Part shown: piece after piece, positions 43,745 through 50,826 of the stretch | Layout: the number at the start of each line of letters is the position of its first letter | How positions within the stretch are numbered: the stretch's first letter is position 1 | NCBI RefSeq assembly: GCF_002368035.1 | Contig: NZ_AP018222.1 | Coordinates: forward strand, 2,072,471-2,136,470 | Length of the DNA: 64,000 nucleotides | Direction of reading: 5' to 3' | Origin: Nostoc linckia NIES-25 | GTDB lineage: Bacteria > Cyanobacteriota > Cyanobacteriia > Cyanobacteriales > Nostocaceae | Program-made: the position numbers and the translations under genes | Notes under the pieces: generated by a model | Database searches by the model: none | What the model was told of the DNA's origin: nothing | What the model saw: only the letters and a program-made list of their open reading frames with translations

Positions 43745-43923
43745 CGTGCCCTGACAGAAGAAGCATACATACACATTTATAACGGACCTAAGGTAGTAAA
43801 ATTCGAGCGATCGAACTAGCGACAGTATGATTTCTAAATCTCTCGCAGATTTAGCATACGTGCCCACTGCCAATAATTGGTAAGAGCGACCGTAAGCTGT
43901 AAAAAGCTTCTTAAACTTGTACG
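43745..43923 (+). ncRNA. Element E3: Y-type stem carrying a permuted 23S rRNA H69-H71-like domain
   Basis: Stem I CGTGC (43745-43749)/GTACG (43919-43923), loop CCTGACA opposite AAACTT, stem II AAGAAGC (43758-43764)/GCTTCTT (43906-43912). The insert begins at 43778 with 27 bases of which 24 equal E. coli 23S rRNA from the H69 loop into H71 (TATAACGG, then CCTAAGGTAG, then AAATTC). Near the 3' end, 43879-43896 (GGTAAGAGCGACCGTAAG) matches the sequence just before and in the 5' strand of H69. The rRNA order is therefore circularly permuted, with H69 opened at its loop where it meets stem II. Between the halves are a GCGA-capped TTCGA/TCGAA hairpin and a long CTAAATCT/AGATTTAG hairpin. Confidence 0.8.
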
Positions 43924-43943
43924 GATTAATTGAAGAATTAATT

Positions 43944-44079
43944 CCGCGCCCTAACTTGTAAAGCATACACACTACTATCCGGAAACGGATTGCAGGTTCA
44001 ATTCCTGCCGCTTCCACTTATGGAAGCGTGGCCAAATTGGTAAAGGCAACTGTGAAAACTGCTTTGCTAACTTGTGCGG
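43944..44079 (+). ncRNA. Element E4: Y-type stem carrying a circularly permuted class II tRNA-like domain
   Basis: Stem I CCGCGC (43944-43949)/GTGCGG (44074-44079), extendable by AATT/AATT; loop CCTAACTT opposite TAACTT; stem II GTAAAGC (43958-43964)/GCTTTGC (44061-44067). Inside, the order is long variable arm (ATCC-GGAAA-CGGAT, 43977-43990), T arm (GCAGG-TTCAATT-CCTGC, 43992-44008), 3' acceptor strand CGCTTCCA (44009-44016), a four-base joint CTTA, 5' acceptor strand TGGAAGCG (44021-44028), then the D arm (GCC...GGC, 44031-44047). The acceptor ends are thus fused and the anticodon arm is replaced by the Y-type stem. Long variable arm and GGAAGCGTGGCC start are Leu/Ser-like. Confidence 0.82.
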
Positions 44080-44147
44080 AATTCCAATTATTTAAATTGT
44101 ATTTATCTATTAACCCTAACTCAATTATCAATACGGAGGTGAGTTCA

Positions 44148-44249
44148 ATGATGTTCGCAAATTTATGTTTAATCAAAACTCGATCGCCAGAACTATATTT
44201 AAACAACTTGAGATATGAGCGAACATCGTTTGAGCGAGATTGTAATTGA
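44148..44249 (+). CDS. Possible 33-residue leader ORF
   Basis: A short frame (MMFANLCLIKTRSPELYLNN...) with a strong GGAGGTG Shine-Dalgarno at 44135-44141 and two adjacent ATGs. It overlaps the first 35 bases of the next gene in another frame. The next gene itself has no good Shine-Dalgarno, so this could be a coupling or leader peptide. No homology recognised; it may be chance. Confidence 0.3.
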   Translation: MMFANLCLIKTRSPELYLNNLRYERTSFERDCN

Positions 44250-44940
44250 GCGTCCTCGCTGTGGTAGGAGAATTAGCCTCAAAAAGTTGAGTGGTTTTAA
44301 AAAGCAATTAAACAAACTCACCGAAGAAGCAACCGAAGATGGATTGTTTAATTGCTACCTAATTAAACCAAGAAATAAATCCAAACATCTTTCAGATCAT
44401 CTCGGCCCGTTGCGTCGGTTTTTGCGCTCGAAAGTGGGACAGCCGTGGAATGATGTTTACAGCGAACTTTCTCAACGATTAGATGCCAAAACAATGGCAG
44501 GACAGCATGTTATTGGCCATTTGTGGGACTATGTTGAGCGATATGTAGAAATAATTGATGGTAATGTTTATAGCAAGCCTTACCAAGGTTATCGAAATCT
44601 CTTAGCTAGAAGCTATGGCGATCGCTTCTACATTCATCCTCAAACTGGAATTCTTTGTGCGGTCGAGAAAAAGCCTGGAAAGCAGAAGCAAAAGCCAAAG
44701 CAAACTGATGTTTTGATTGTTGACGAGCGTCATCAATATCAGAAGCTGAACGAGATTTGGTATCTAATTACCTTTGAAGATTTCCCATCATCAACTGACT
44801 ACGTAAGAGATGTTCTCAAAGGTTTCATTCATCGTTATGCTGCTTTATGGCATAACGGTAGAAAAATTTACGCTGCTAGGAAGCAGCAATGTAGTAAGAA
44901 AGAAATTCGATTTATTTTAAATCAACTTTCTGAGAACTAA
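44215..44940 (+). CDS. Unknown 241-residue basic protein of the RNA cluster
   Basis: A basic, soluble protein with no signal or membrane span. Recognisable blocks are the opening VIERPRCGRRISLKK, a central KHLSDHLGPLRRFLRSKVGQPWNDVYSELSQRLD, VIGHLWDYVERYV, and FYIHPQTGILCAVEKKPGKQKQKPK, followed by LNEIWYLITFEDFP. The high Lys/Arg content and position between RNA elements E4 and E5 suggest an RNA or ribonucleoprotein role (inference). I have only an unverified impression of similar proteins in planctomycetes. ATG at 44215 lies within the overlapping leader ORF. Confidence 0.6.
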   Translation: MSEHRLSEIVIERPRCGRRISLKKLSGFKKQLNKLTEEATEDGLFNCYLIKPRNKSKHLSDHLGPLRRFLRSKVGQPWNDVYSELSQRLDAKTMAGQHVIGHLWDYVERYVEIIDGNVYSKPYQGYRNLLARSYGDRFYIHPQTGILCAVEKKPGKQKQKPKQTDVLIVDERHQYQKLNEIWYLITFEDFPSSTDYVRDVLKGFIHRYAALWHNGRKIYAARKQQCSKKEIRFILNQLSEN

Positions 44941-44945
44941 AGTTT

Positions 44946-45075
<130 letters not shown>

Positions 45076-45156
45076 TTAAAAATAAGAATTCAGAATCCAG
45101 AATTCAGGAGTCAGAATTCAGTAATAAAAAAAAGCTTTATATTCTACGAGGCTGAT

Positions 45157-45537
<381 letters not shown>

Positions 45538-45660
45538 TCGGGATTAGGTACTGGTGACTGGGGATTAGGGATTGGGGAAAAAGATTGATTAAAAATACTA
45601 TTTTCCAATACCCAATCTCCAGTACCCAGTCCCCAGTCACCAGCCCCCAATTCTTGGCAG
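45538..45660. repeat. GGGGATTAGG / CCCAATCCCC-type inverted tract
   Basis: Two arms, GGTACTGGTGACTGGGG and CCCCAGTCACCAG, around AT-rich DNA; a dispersed repeat between the L7/L12-like gene and the Ro leader. It could form a long hairpin. Confidence 0.6.
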
Positions 45661-45667
45661 TTGTTGT

Positions 45668-45711
45668 CGCGCCCCGATCGCAGAAGCTTACATAACTCTG
45701 CAACTTGCGCG
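45668..45711 (+). ncRNA. Element E6: minimal Y-type stem-loop in the leader of the Ro-like gene
   Basis: Stem I CGCGC (45668-45672)/GCGCG (45707-45711), loop CCCGATC opposite AACTT, stem II GCAGA (45680-45684)/TCTGC (45697-45701), closed by a 12-nt loop AGCTTACATAAC with no tRNA or rRNA insert. Both stems differ from the other copies yet pair perfectly. The position, 64 nt before the Ro-like start codon, suggests it is a binding site for the protein on its own mRNA. Confidence 0.72.
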
Positions 45712-45741
45712 GTGACTGTATCACCCGGCGTACAACATCTG

Positions 45742-45769
45742 CCTCCTCATGCATCACAATTAGAGGAGG
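45742..45769 (+). promoter_or_regulatory. Hairpin sequestering the Ro-like gene ribosome binding site
   Basis: CCTCCTC (45742-45748) is exactly complementary to the very strong Shine-Dalgarno GAGGAGG (45763-45769), leaving a 14-nt loop; the ATG is at 45775. A closed hairpin would block translation. It lies 30 nt after the minimal Y-type stem, so Ro binding or RNA refolding could switch it. Confidence 0.65.
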
Positions 45770-45774
45770 TTACT

Positions 45775-47208
45775 ATGAATACCGCAGAACGTGACCTGCG
45801 CTTGGAAATGCTCAACAGTTTGCTGACAACTCCTCACCGCAAACTTGAGCAAGTCGCAGAAATTCACAAGTTAATTGTTGAACTCGATCCTATTTTCTAT
45901 GGACACTTGGCAGTCTGGTATCAGCGTCATGGTGATGTCCGCGACCACAAGGAAGTGTTTGTTGCTCACTTGCTAACCAGCAATTTGATTGAACACCGCG
46001 ATGCCGGATTTATTATGCTGCAAGAGTTTCCACCTTATCAGGTGGCGCGTGTAGTGGACTTTATGAAACAGCAGCAAAATAAAGTGCCTCGTTCGGCCCG
46101 GACTGCGGTGCGGCGTTACCTGAAGACACGAGAAAGCAATGCGGCTTTGTTCGATCGCGCTGCGTTGCGGGGTCGTAAGGCAATGAAGCACCTCTATGCT
46201 TCGCTGCACATCAAACCAAATGAACGAGCAAATGCGATTCTGTTTCGTGATACTCCTCCAGAGGGTTCCTTAGCAGATATCCTCAAGCGGCTTGCAAAGG
46301 CGGAAAGTACCGCAGAACAAGCGCGGCTGATTGTGGAGTTTAACATTCCTTACACCATTGCGATCGGTGCAATCAAACAACTCACACCGGTTGTGCTGGT
46401 GGCGTTAATCAACAGCATGACTCCCCAGGAAACGATCAATAACCTCAAGTCACTCCAGGCTAGAGGTGCAATGGATCATCCAGAAGTCAAGAAGTTGATT
46501 GATTCAAAGCTGGAAGAAGCTTCTAAAAGTGGACGCGTGGCAGCATTCAAAGCCCAGGTTGCCGCAGATACCGCAGATTTAGATGCTGACACCGTTGCAC
46601 GTTTGGAAAAAGTGACTAACGAACAGGTAAAACGGCGTGGTGCGATCGCTCGTCCAACTGCCTTACTGGTAGATAAATCTGGTTCAATGGAAAATGCGAT
46701 CGCCCTTGGTAAGCAACTCGGTGCCTTAATCTCTGGTATCACTCAAGCAGAACTGTTTGTCTACGCCTTCGACACCATTCCTTACGCTGTCACAGCAAAG
46801 GGCAAAGAGTTAACCGACTGGGAACGTGCTTTCCAGCACATCAATGCAGGCGGCGGTACTAGCATCGGTTCTGCATTGGAAGCAATGCGGAAGAAAAAGC
46901 AAGTTGTTGACCAGATTATTATCGTGACAGATGAAGGCGAAAATGCTGCTCCTTACTTCAGCGAAGTCTACAAGACCTATTGCCGAGAGTTTGCAGTCAT
47001 GCCCAATGTGGTGATTGTCCGCGTGGGTAGTCATTACAACTGGGTAGAAAGTCAACTCAAGCAGCAGCAAGTACCTGTGGATACCTTCACCTTCGAGGGT
47101 GACTACTACAGCTTGCCGAACCTCGTCCCACTCCTAACGCGTCCCTCTCGTCTCGATTTGCTGATGGAGATTTTGGATATGCCGCTGCCTGTACGAGACG
47201 ATAAGTAG
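45775..47208 (+). CDS. Ro60/Rsr-like protein: TROVE-type helical repeats plus vWA domain
   Basis: A 477-residue cytosolic protein. Residues about 1-280 are alpha-helical repeats resembling the TROVE module (VRRYLKTRESNAALFDRAALRGRKAMKHLYASLHIKP; ALINSMTPQETINNLKSLQARGAMDHPEVKKLI). Residues about 295-470 form a von Willebrand A domain with an intact MIDAS: DKSGSM (Asp300, Ser302, Ser304), the GGGTS threonine and VTDEG. Ro proteins bind Y RNAs on the outside of the helical ring and feed misfolded or damaged RNA 3' ends through it; bacterial Rsr works with PNPase and Y RNA. The TROVE match is by pattern and divergent, the vWA is clear. Start ATG 45775 has a near-ideal Shine-Dalgarno. Confidence 0.72.
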   Translation: MNTAERDLRLEMLNSLLTTPHRKLEQVAEIHKLIVELDPIFYGHLAVWYQRHGDVRDHKEVFVAHLLTSNLIEHRDAGFIMLQEFPPYQVARVVDFMKQQQNKVPRSARTAVRRYLKTRESNAALFDRAALRGRKAMKHLYASLHIKPNERANAILFRDTPPEGSLADILKRLAKAESTAEQARLIVEFNIPYTIAIGAIKQLTPVVLVALINSMTPQETINNLKSLQARGAMDHPEVKKLIDSKLEEASKSGRVAAFKAQVAADTADLDADTVARLEKVTNEQVKRRGAIARPTALLVDKSGSMENAIALGKQLGALISGITQAELFVYAFDTIPYAVTAKGKELTDWERAFQHINAGGGTSIGSALEAMRKKKQVVDQIIIVTDEGENAAPYFSEVYKTYCREFAVMPNVVIVRVGSHYNWVESQLKQQQVPVDTFTFEGDYYSLPNLVPLLTRPSRLDLLMEILDMPLPVRDDK

Positions 47209-47213
47209 AATAC

Positions 47214-47251
47214 ATCAGGGTGCGTCATAGTTACTCATAACACACCCTGAT
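47214..47251. terminator. Bidirectional terminator between Ro-like gene and membrane protein gene
   Basis: ATCAGGGTG and CACCCTGAT pair perfectly (9 bp) between two convergent genes, with a T-rich end on the plus side. Confidence 0.75.
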
Positions 47252-47257
47252 ATTGTT

Positions 47258-47848
47258 TTACTTGACATCTGAAGATTTTCCAATCCCTTCATTTTTTAAG
47301 AAAACATTAGCTTGAGAAATCTGGTTGTAATAACCTAAACTCAGTGTGCGCCATACATATAATGTTGAAGCAATACCTATTCCAAAAGCTAAAACACTAA
47401 AGATAGAAATACCCAATCGTAAATTCAAACGCATTAGTGATAATTGAACCCAAACAAAAATAAGAGTATTAATAGCTAAAAAACAAAAGTTTATACTCCA
47501 TGCACGGACAATTCGTATCCTGCTCCTGTCATACTCAAGCCGATTGATGATATTGCCTGTAGCATAAGTATACACGTATATTCTTGCGCTTTCATACTCT
47601 TCGTTGTTAGGAAATTTATATCTGCGAAGCCTCTTATCCCACTTACTGTAGAGTAGAAAAACTAGGTAATCAACGACTATACCGAGTACATAAATTAGGG
47701 ATAAAACGGGAATAAGTGCAACTAAAGCTGTAGTTTCTTTCCAAGAAACCCATGTATAACCAAAAATACTCACTAACAAGAGAATTAGCCAAATTGCTGC
47801 TCCTGTACCAATAACAATAAGTTCTACAAATAGAGCAGTTGTATTCAT
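47258..47848 (-). CDS. Multi-span membrane protein of unknown function
   Basis: A 196-residue protein with about five hydrophobic segments (two at the N-terminus: LFVELIVIGTGAAIWLILLLVSIFG and ALVALIPVLSLIYVLGIVVDYLVF; the others at the C-terminus, FCFLAINTLIFVWVQL and SIFSVLAFGIGIASTLYVW) around a charged cytosolic loop (KWDKRLRRYKFPNNEEYESARIYVYTYATG). No family recognised. ATG at 47848 with AGAAGGA upstream is preferred to a longer in-frame start at 47917. It is antisense to the RNA-cluster genes and may be an unrelated passenger. Confidence 0.6.
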   Translation of the reverse strand: MNTTALFVELIVIGTGAAIWLILLLVSIFGYTWVSWKETTALVALIPVLSLIYVLGIVVDYLVFLLYSKWDKRLRRYKFPNNEEYESARIYVYTYATGNIINRLEYDRSRIRIVRAWSINFCFLAINTLIFVWVQLSLMRLNLRLGISIFSVLAFGIGIASTLYVWRTLSLGYYNQISQANVFLKNEGIGKSSDVK

Positions 47849-48006
47849 TTCTAATCCTTCTGATAGAATGGTTCTTACACAAGTTTCAGATAAAACAATA
47901 GCACTCTTGTCATGCACTACCTAAATAGTGCAATGATTAGCAACATTAATAAACAGCGATCGCTATACTGCAAAATCTCTCTTTTCACCTGTGGAAATTT
48001 TTGTAG

Positions 48007-48012
48007 TATAAT
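48007..48012 (+). promoter_or_regulatory. Consensus -10 box before element E7
   Basis: A perfect TATAAT ends 16 bases before stem I of E7; it is part of an inverted repeat TATAAT-GT-ATTATA. No strong -35 is seen (TTTTCA at 47982 with 19-bp spacing is weak). E7 needs its own promoter because an opposite-strand gene separates it from the Ro-like gene. Confidence 0.5.
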
Positions 48013-48028
48013 GTATTATATAAATATT

Positions 48029-48233
48029 CTGCGTGCCCTAACTCGTGGAGCCTACATACTAGTACGAGAGGAAGGTAACACTGCCAAATGCAGTGGGCGT
48101 TTGTGAAAGGGGAGTGCGAAGAACCTGGAAAGTCGGCTTAGAAGTAGCCATCTTTAAAAGAGTGTGTAACAACTCACCAGCGGAGTCCCTCTAGTAACTG
48201 AGAAAGCGCAATGCTCCATCAACTTGCACGCAG
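48029..48233 (+). ncRNA. Element E7: Y-type stem carrying 23S sarcin-ricin loop and GTPase-associated-centre mimics
   Basis: Stem I CTGCGTGC (48029-48036)/GCACGCAG (48226-48233), loop CCTAACTCG opposite TCAACTT, stem II TGGAGC (48046-48051)/GCTCCA (48213-48218). Immediately after stem II, CTAGTACGAGAGGA (48059-48072) is identical to the universally conserved sarcin-ricin loop of 23S rRNA. Then comes a CACTGC/GCAGTG hairpin, and at 48132-48177 a copy of the L11-binding GTPase-associated centre: GGCTTAGAAGTAGCCATC, TTTAA, and GAGTG..GTAA.A.CTCAC, about 39 of 46 bases like bacterial rRNA as I recall it, closed by CCTGG/CCAG. In real 23S these parts lie some 1,550 bases apart and in the opposite order. 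Confidence 0.85.
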
Positions 48234-48328
48234 GAAATAATTAGTAATTTGTATTAAGAAAGTTAGATTTTATTCAGCTTTCTAGTGTTGCATTTTTAGC
48301 TATATTTTAAAAAATTAATATTAGTTAT

Positions 48329-48436
48329 GACTCAATACAGTTCAGATAAGACCAAAACATTTGTAGAGACGGCGATTTATCGCGTCTCGAAAACCCACAA
48401 TTTTGTACAAGTAGCCCTTAACTGAACCGTATTGAG
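48329..48436. repeat. Small terminal-inverted-repeat element before the 277-residue gene
   Basis: ACTCAATACAGTTCAG on the left and CTGAACCGTATTGAGT on the right are inverted repeats with one mismatch. It encloses a GAGACGGCGATTTATCGCGTCTC palindrome-like core. TATG is found on both outer sides, like a short target duplication. Confidence 0.6.
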
Positions 48437-48438
48437 TT

Positions 48439-49272
48439 ATGACTAACATATTTAAACTAATCAACCAAATTGCTAACGCAGAAGCACAGTTGTGTAACAC
48501 TCAATTTCTTGCACCTTGTGTAAAAGGTGGACGAGTTCGCACGCGAGTAGCAGGGATGGTCTACACCTTCACCCCAAAGCCTAGTAAATTTGAAGGTTGG
48601 GGAATCTTTCAGCCTGTGGATGAGAAGACAGCCACAGTTGTGGAAGAGGCTGATTTACCCCAAATTGCCGAATATTTGCAACACTTTCCCCAAATACGAC
48701 TGCGGTTAGCACACCAATTGCGGGGACAAACTTGGTTAGCATACCCCGTGAATGAAGCAGATGTGCGTCAACGGTTGCAGGTAGTTAAACCGATCGCCAT
48801 CCATCTAGTCACCGAAGGTATCATCTTTGACCAAATTATTGCTCGCTGGAATGGACAGTCCTGTTGGTTTGAGGAAATCGATCGCCGCACCGATCCGGCT
48901 ATTGTTGAAACTCTGCAATCTGCTGTTAAGCAACTCATTCCCGTTGAAGAATTGAAATTCAAAGGCATAACTCCAGAAATTCGCACGGTGTATGAATTAG
49001 CAACACGGCGTATTGAAGGCTTCGACCAACCCCAACAGGATGAAAGACGACTGAGAAAAGCATTGCAGATGGGTGGCGGCGAACTAAAGCACTTCCACGA
49101 TCGCGGTGACTACTGGACAGTCGATTGGACAACCGCTGATGGTGTTCGCCACAGTAGTGCGATCGCCAAAACTGACTTGACTGTAATCAGTTCTGGTATT
49201 TGCCTAAGTGGCTACGATCGCGACTTTGACTTGCAATCCTTGGTTGCTGTTATCGAACAACAAGAGTGGTAG
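48439..49272 (+). CDS. Unknown 277-residue protein, partner of the ThiF gene
   Basis: A soluble protein I do not recognise. Blocks include FLAPCVKGGRVRTRVAGMVYTFTPKPSKFEGWGIFQPVDEKTA, LPQIAEYLQHFPQIRLRLAHQLRGQTWLAYPVNEADVRQR, ARWNGQSCWFEEIDRRTDPAIVETL and a C-terminal RRLRKALQMGGGELKHFHDRGDYWTVDWTTADGVRHSSAI. The first block (KGGRVRTRVAGMVYTF) looks like a small beta-barrel, possibly nucleic-acid binding. It is followed after five bases by thiF, so the two act together. The start ATG lies at the end of an inserted repeat and lacks a Shine-Dalgarno. Confidence 0.6.
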   Translation: MTNIFKLINQIANAEAQLCNTQFLAPCVKGGRVRTRVAGMVYTFTPKPSKFEGWGIFQPVDEKTATVVEEADLPQIAEYLQHFPQIRLRLAHQLRGQTWLAYPVNEADVRQRLQVVKPIAIHLVTEGIIFDQIIARWNGQSCWFEEIDRRTDPAIVETLQSAVKQLIPVEELKFKGITPEIRTVYELATRRIEGFDQPQQDERRLRKALQMGGGELKHFHDRGDYWTVDWTTADGVRHSSAIAKTDLTVISSGICLSGYDRDFDLQSLVAVIEQQEW

Positions 49273-49277
49273 GGACA

Positions 49278-49916
49278 ATGACTATCTTTTTTCACGAACA
49301 GCTTTACCGCAGCAATGCTGTGATGGCAAAGTTGAAAAACTATCCTGTAACCATTTGTGGGGCGGGAGCATTAGGAGCTAATATTGCTGAAAACTTGGCT
49401 CGGTCTGGTTTTGATAAACTTACAGTAATCGATCGCGATCGTATTGAGGAACGTAATCTTTCCACCCAGCCTTACTACCGTTCTGATGTGGGAGCATTCA
49501 AAGCGAAAATCTTAGCAAACAATTTATATCGAGCAATTGGTACTAAAGTTGATGCTAAAACAAAAGAATTGACATCAGGAAATGTAAATCAATTACTCCA
49601 AGATAGCCAGCTAATTATTGATGTTTTTGACAATAGCGTCGCACGTCAAATAGTAAAAGATTATGCCGACAAATTTAGCATTCCTTGTCTTCATGTTGGA
49701 TTAGCGGTTGATTATGCAGAAGTGATTTGGAATGACGTTTATCGCGTACCTTCTGAGGCGAATGATGATGTTTGTGATTATCCGTTGGCACGAAATTTAG
49801 TAATTTTAACTGTTGCTGTAGCATGTGAAACAATTGTTTCATTCATTGCCACAGCAGAACAGCGTCACTTTACCATTACTTTGAAGGATTTGACCGTTCA
49901 ATCTCTGATTTTGTAA
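49278..49916 (+). CDS. ThiF/E1-like adenylating enzyme
   Basis: A 212-residue E1-superfamily protein: nucleotide motif VTICGAGALGANIAENLARSG, then LTVIDRDRIEERNLSTQPYYRSDVGAFKA (the Asp, Arg, Asn and Lys of the ThiF/MoeB ATP site) and a central DVFDNSVARQIV. The C-terminal part has DDVCDYPLARNLVILTVAVACE, like ThiF proteins of PRTRC cassettes. E1-type enzymes adenylate the C-terminal Gly of a ubiquitin-like partner. The candidate partner here is the 66-residue protein at 43530. No E2, E3 or JAB peptidase gene is visible in the window. Confidence 0.82.
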   Translation: MTIFFHEQLYRSNAVMAKLKNYPVTICGAGALGANIAENLARSGFDKLTVIDRDRIEERNLSTQPYYRSDVGAFKAKILANNLYRAIGTKVDAKTKELTSGNVNQLLQDSQLIIDVFDNSVARQIVKDYADKFSIPCLHVGLAVDYAEVIWNDVYRVPSEANDDVCDYPLARNLVILTVAVACETIVSFIATAEQRHFTITLKDLTVQSLIL

Positions 49917-49953
49917 ATGGCGATCGCTCCCGAATACATCTTCTGTGCTATTT

Positions 49954-49990
49954 AACCCTGTGTTTTCACAAAAAATGAAAACACAGGGTT
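49954..49990. terminator. Bidirectional terminator between thiF and ABC ATPase genes
   Basis: AACCCTGTGTTTTC and GAAAACACAGGGTT are a perfect 14-bp inverted repeat with a 9-nt A-rich loop, between two convergent genes. Confidence 0.8.
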
Positions 49991-50091
49991 AAAAACTGTT
50001 TTAAAAAAAGTATGACTTACGCATTGACAGAAAATACCAAATATGAATCATTTAAAAAATCATGTCTGTCGTAGGGGTTTAGCAATGTGCT

Positions 50092-50826
50092 TTAAAGCAT
50101 TTTTTCCAAGAACTGCTTGGCGCGATCGCATTTAGGATTCTGGAAGAACTCACTCGGAGCAGTATCTTCTGCTAAGGTTCCTTTATCGAGGAACATAATT
50201 CTACTGGCGACTTCCCTGGCGAAACCCATTTCATGGGTAACGATCGCCATTGTCATTCCAGATAACGCTAAACCTTTCATCACTTCCAGCACATCTTTCA
50301 CCATTTCTGGATCTAAAGCAGAAGTGGGTTCATCAAACAAAATCATCTCTGGTTCCATTGCTAATGCGCGGGCGATCGCTACCCGCTGTTTCTGTCCGCC
50401 AGATAATTTGGATGGATAAACATCGGCTTTTGGCTCTAAACCTACCTTCGCCAGCAATTCTAAACCATGTTCCTGTGCTTTTTGCTTGTCTATTTTCTTC
50501 ACCTTGATGGGCGCATAGGTGACATTTTGCAGCACTGTCATGTGGGGAAACAAATTAAAATGTTGAAATACCATCACCAAATGTTGACGAACCTTAGCGA
50601 TATTTGCTTTAGGATGAGTAATTTCTTGCTCTTGAAAATAAACTCTGCCTCTGGTGGGTTGTTCTAGTAAGTTCATACACCGTAAAAAGGTAGACTTACC
50701 GGAACCAGAAGGGCCTAATATGGCAACGACTTCGCCTTGATAGATCTGGGTAGAAATATCTTTAAGTACGTCGAGTTGACCAAAGGATTTACACAAGAAT
50801 TCCGTGCGAATTACTGCATTACTCAC
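50092..50826 (-). CDS. Amino acid ABC transporter ATPase
   Basis: A 244-residue ATPase of the polar amino acid family (GlnQ/HisP type). Walker A GPSGSGKST, Q-loop VFQHFNLFPHMTV, signature LSGGQKQRVAIARAL, Walker B ILFDEPTSALDPE and switch His in AIVTHEMGFA are intact. It powers import by the fused binding-protein/permease encoded just upstream, with which it overlaps by eight bases. The pair is equivalent to BgtA/BgtB of other cyanobacteria (basic amino acids and glutamine), but the substrate is not proven here. Confidence 0.93.
   Translation of the reverse strand: MSNAVIRTEFLCKSFGQLDVLKDISTQIYQGEVVAILGPSGSGKSTFLRCMNLLEQPTRGRVYFQEQEITHPKANIAKVRQHLVMVFQHFNLFPHMTVLQNVTYAPIKVKKIDKQKAQEHGLELLAKVGLEPKADVYPSKLSGGQKQRVAIARALAMEPEMILFDEPTSALDPEMVKDVLEVMKGLALSGMTMAIVTHEMGFAREVASRIMFLDKGTLAEDTAPSEFFQNPKCDRAKQFLEKML

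Noticed and set aside
43736..44017. 93-codon minus-strand frame beginning MEAAGIEPAI
   Set aside because: It is antisense to RNA elements E3 and E4; this protein start is a familiar artefact of reading a tRNA backwards.
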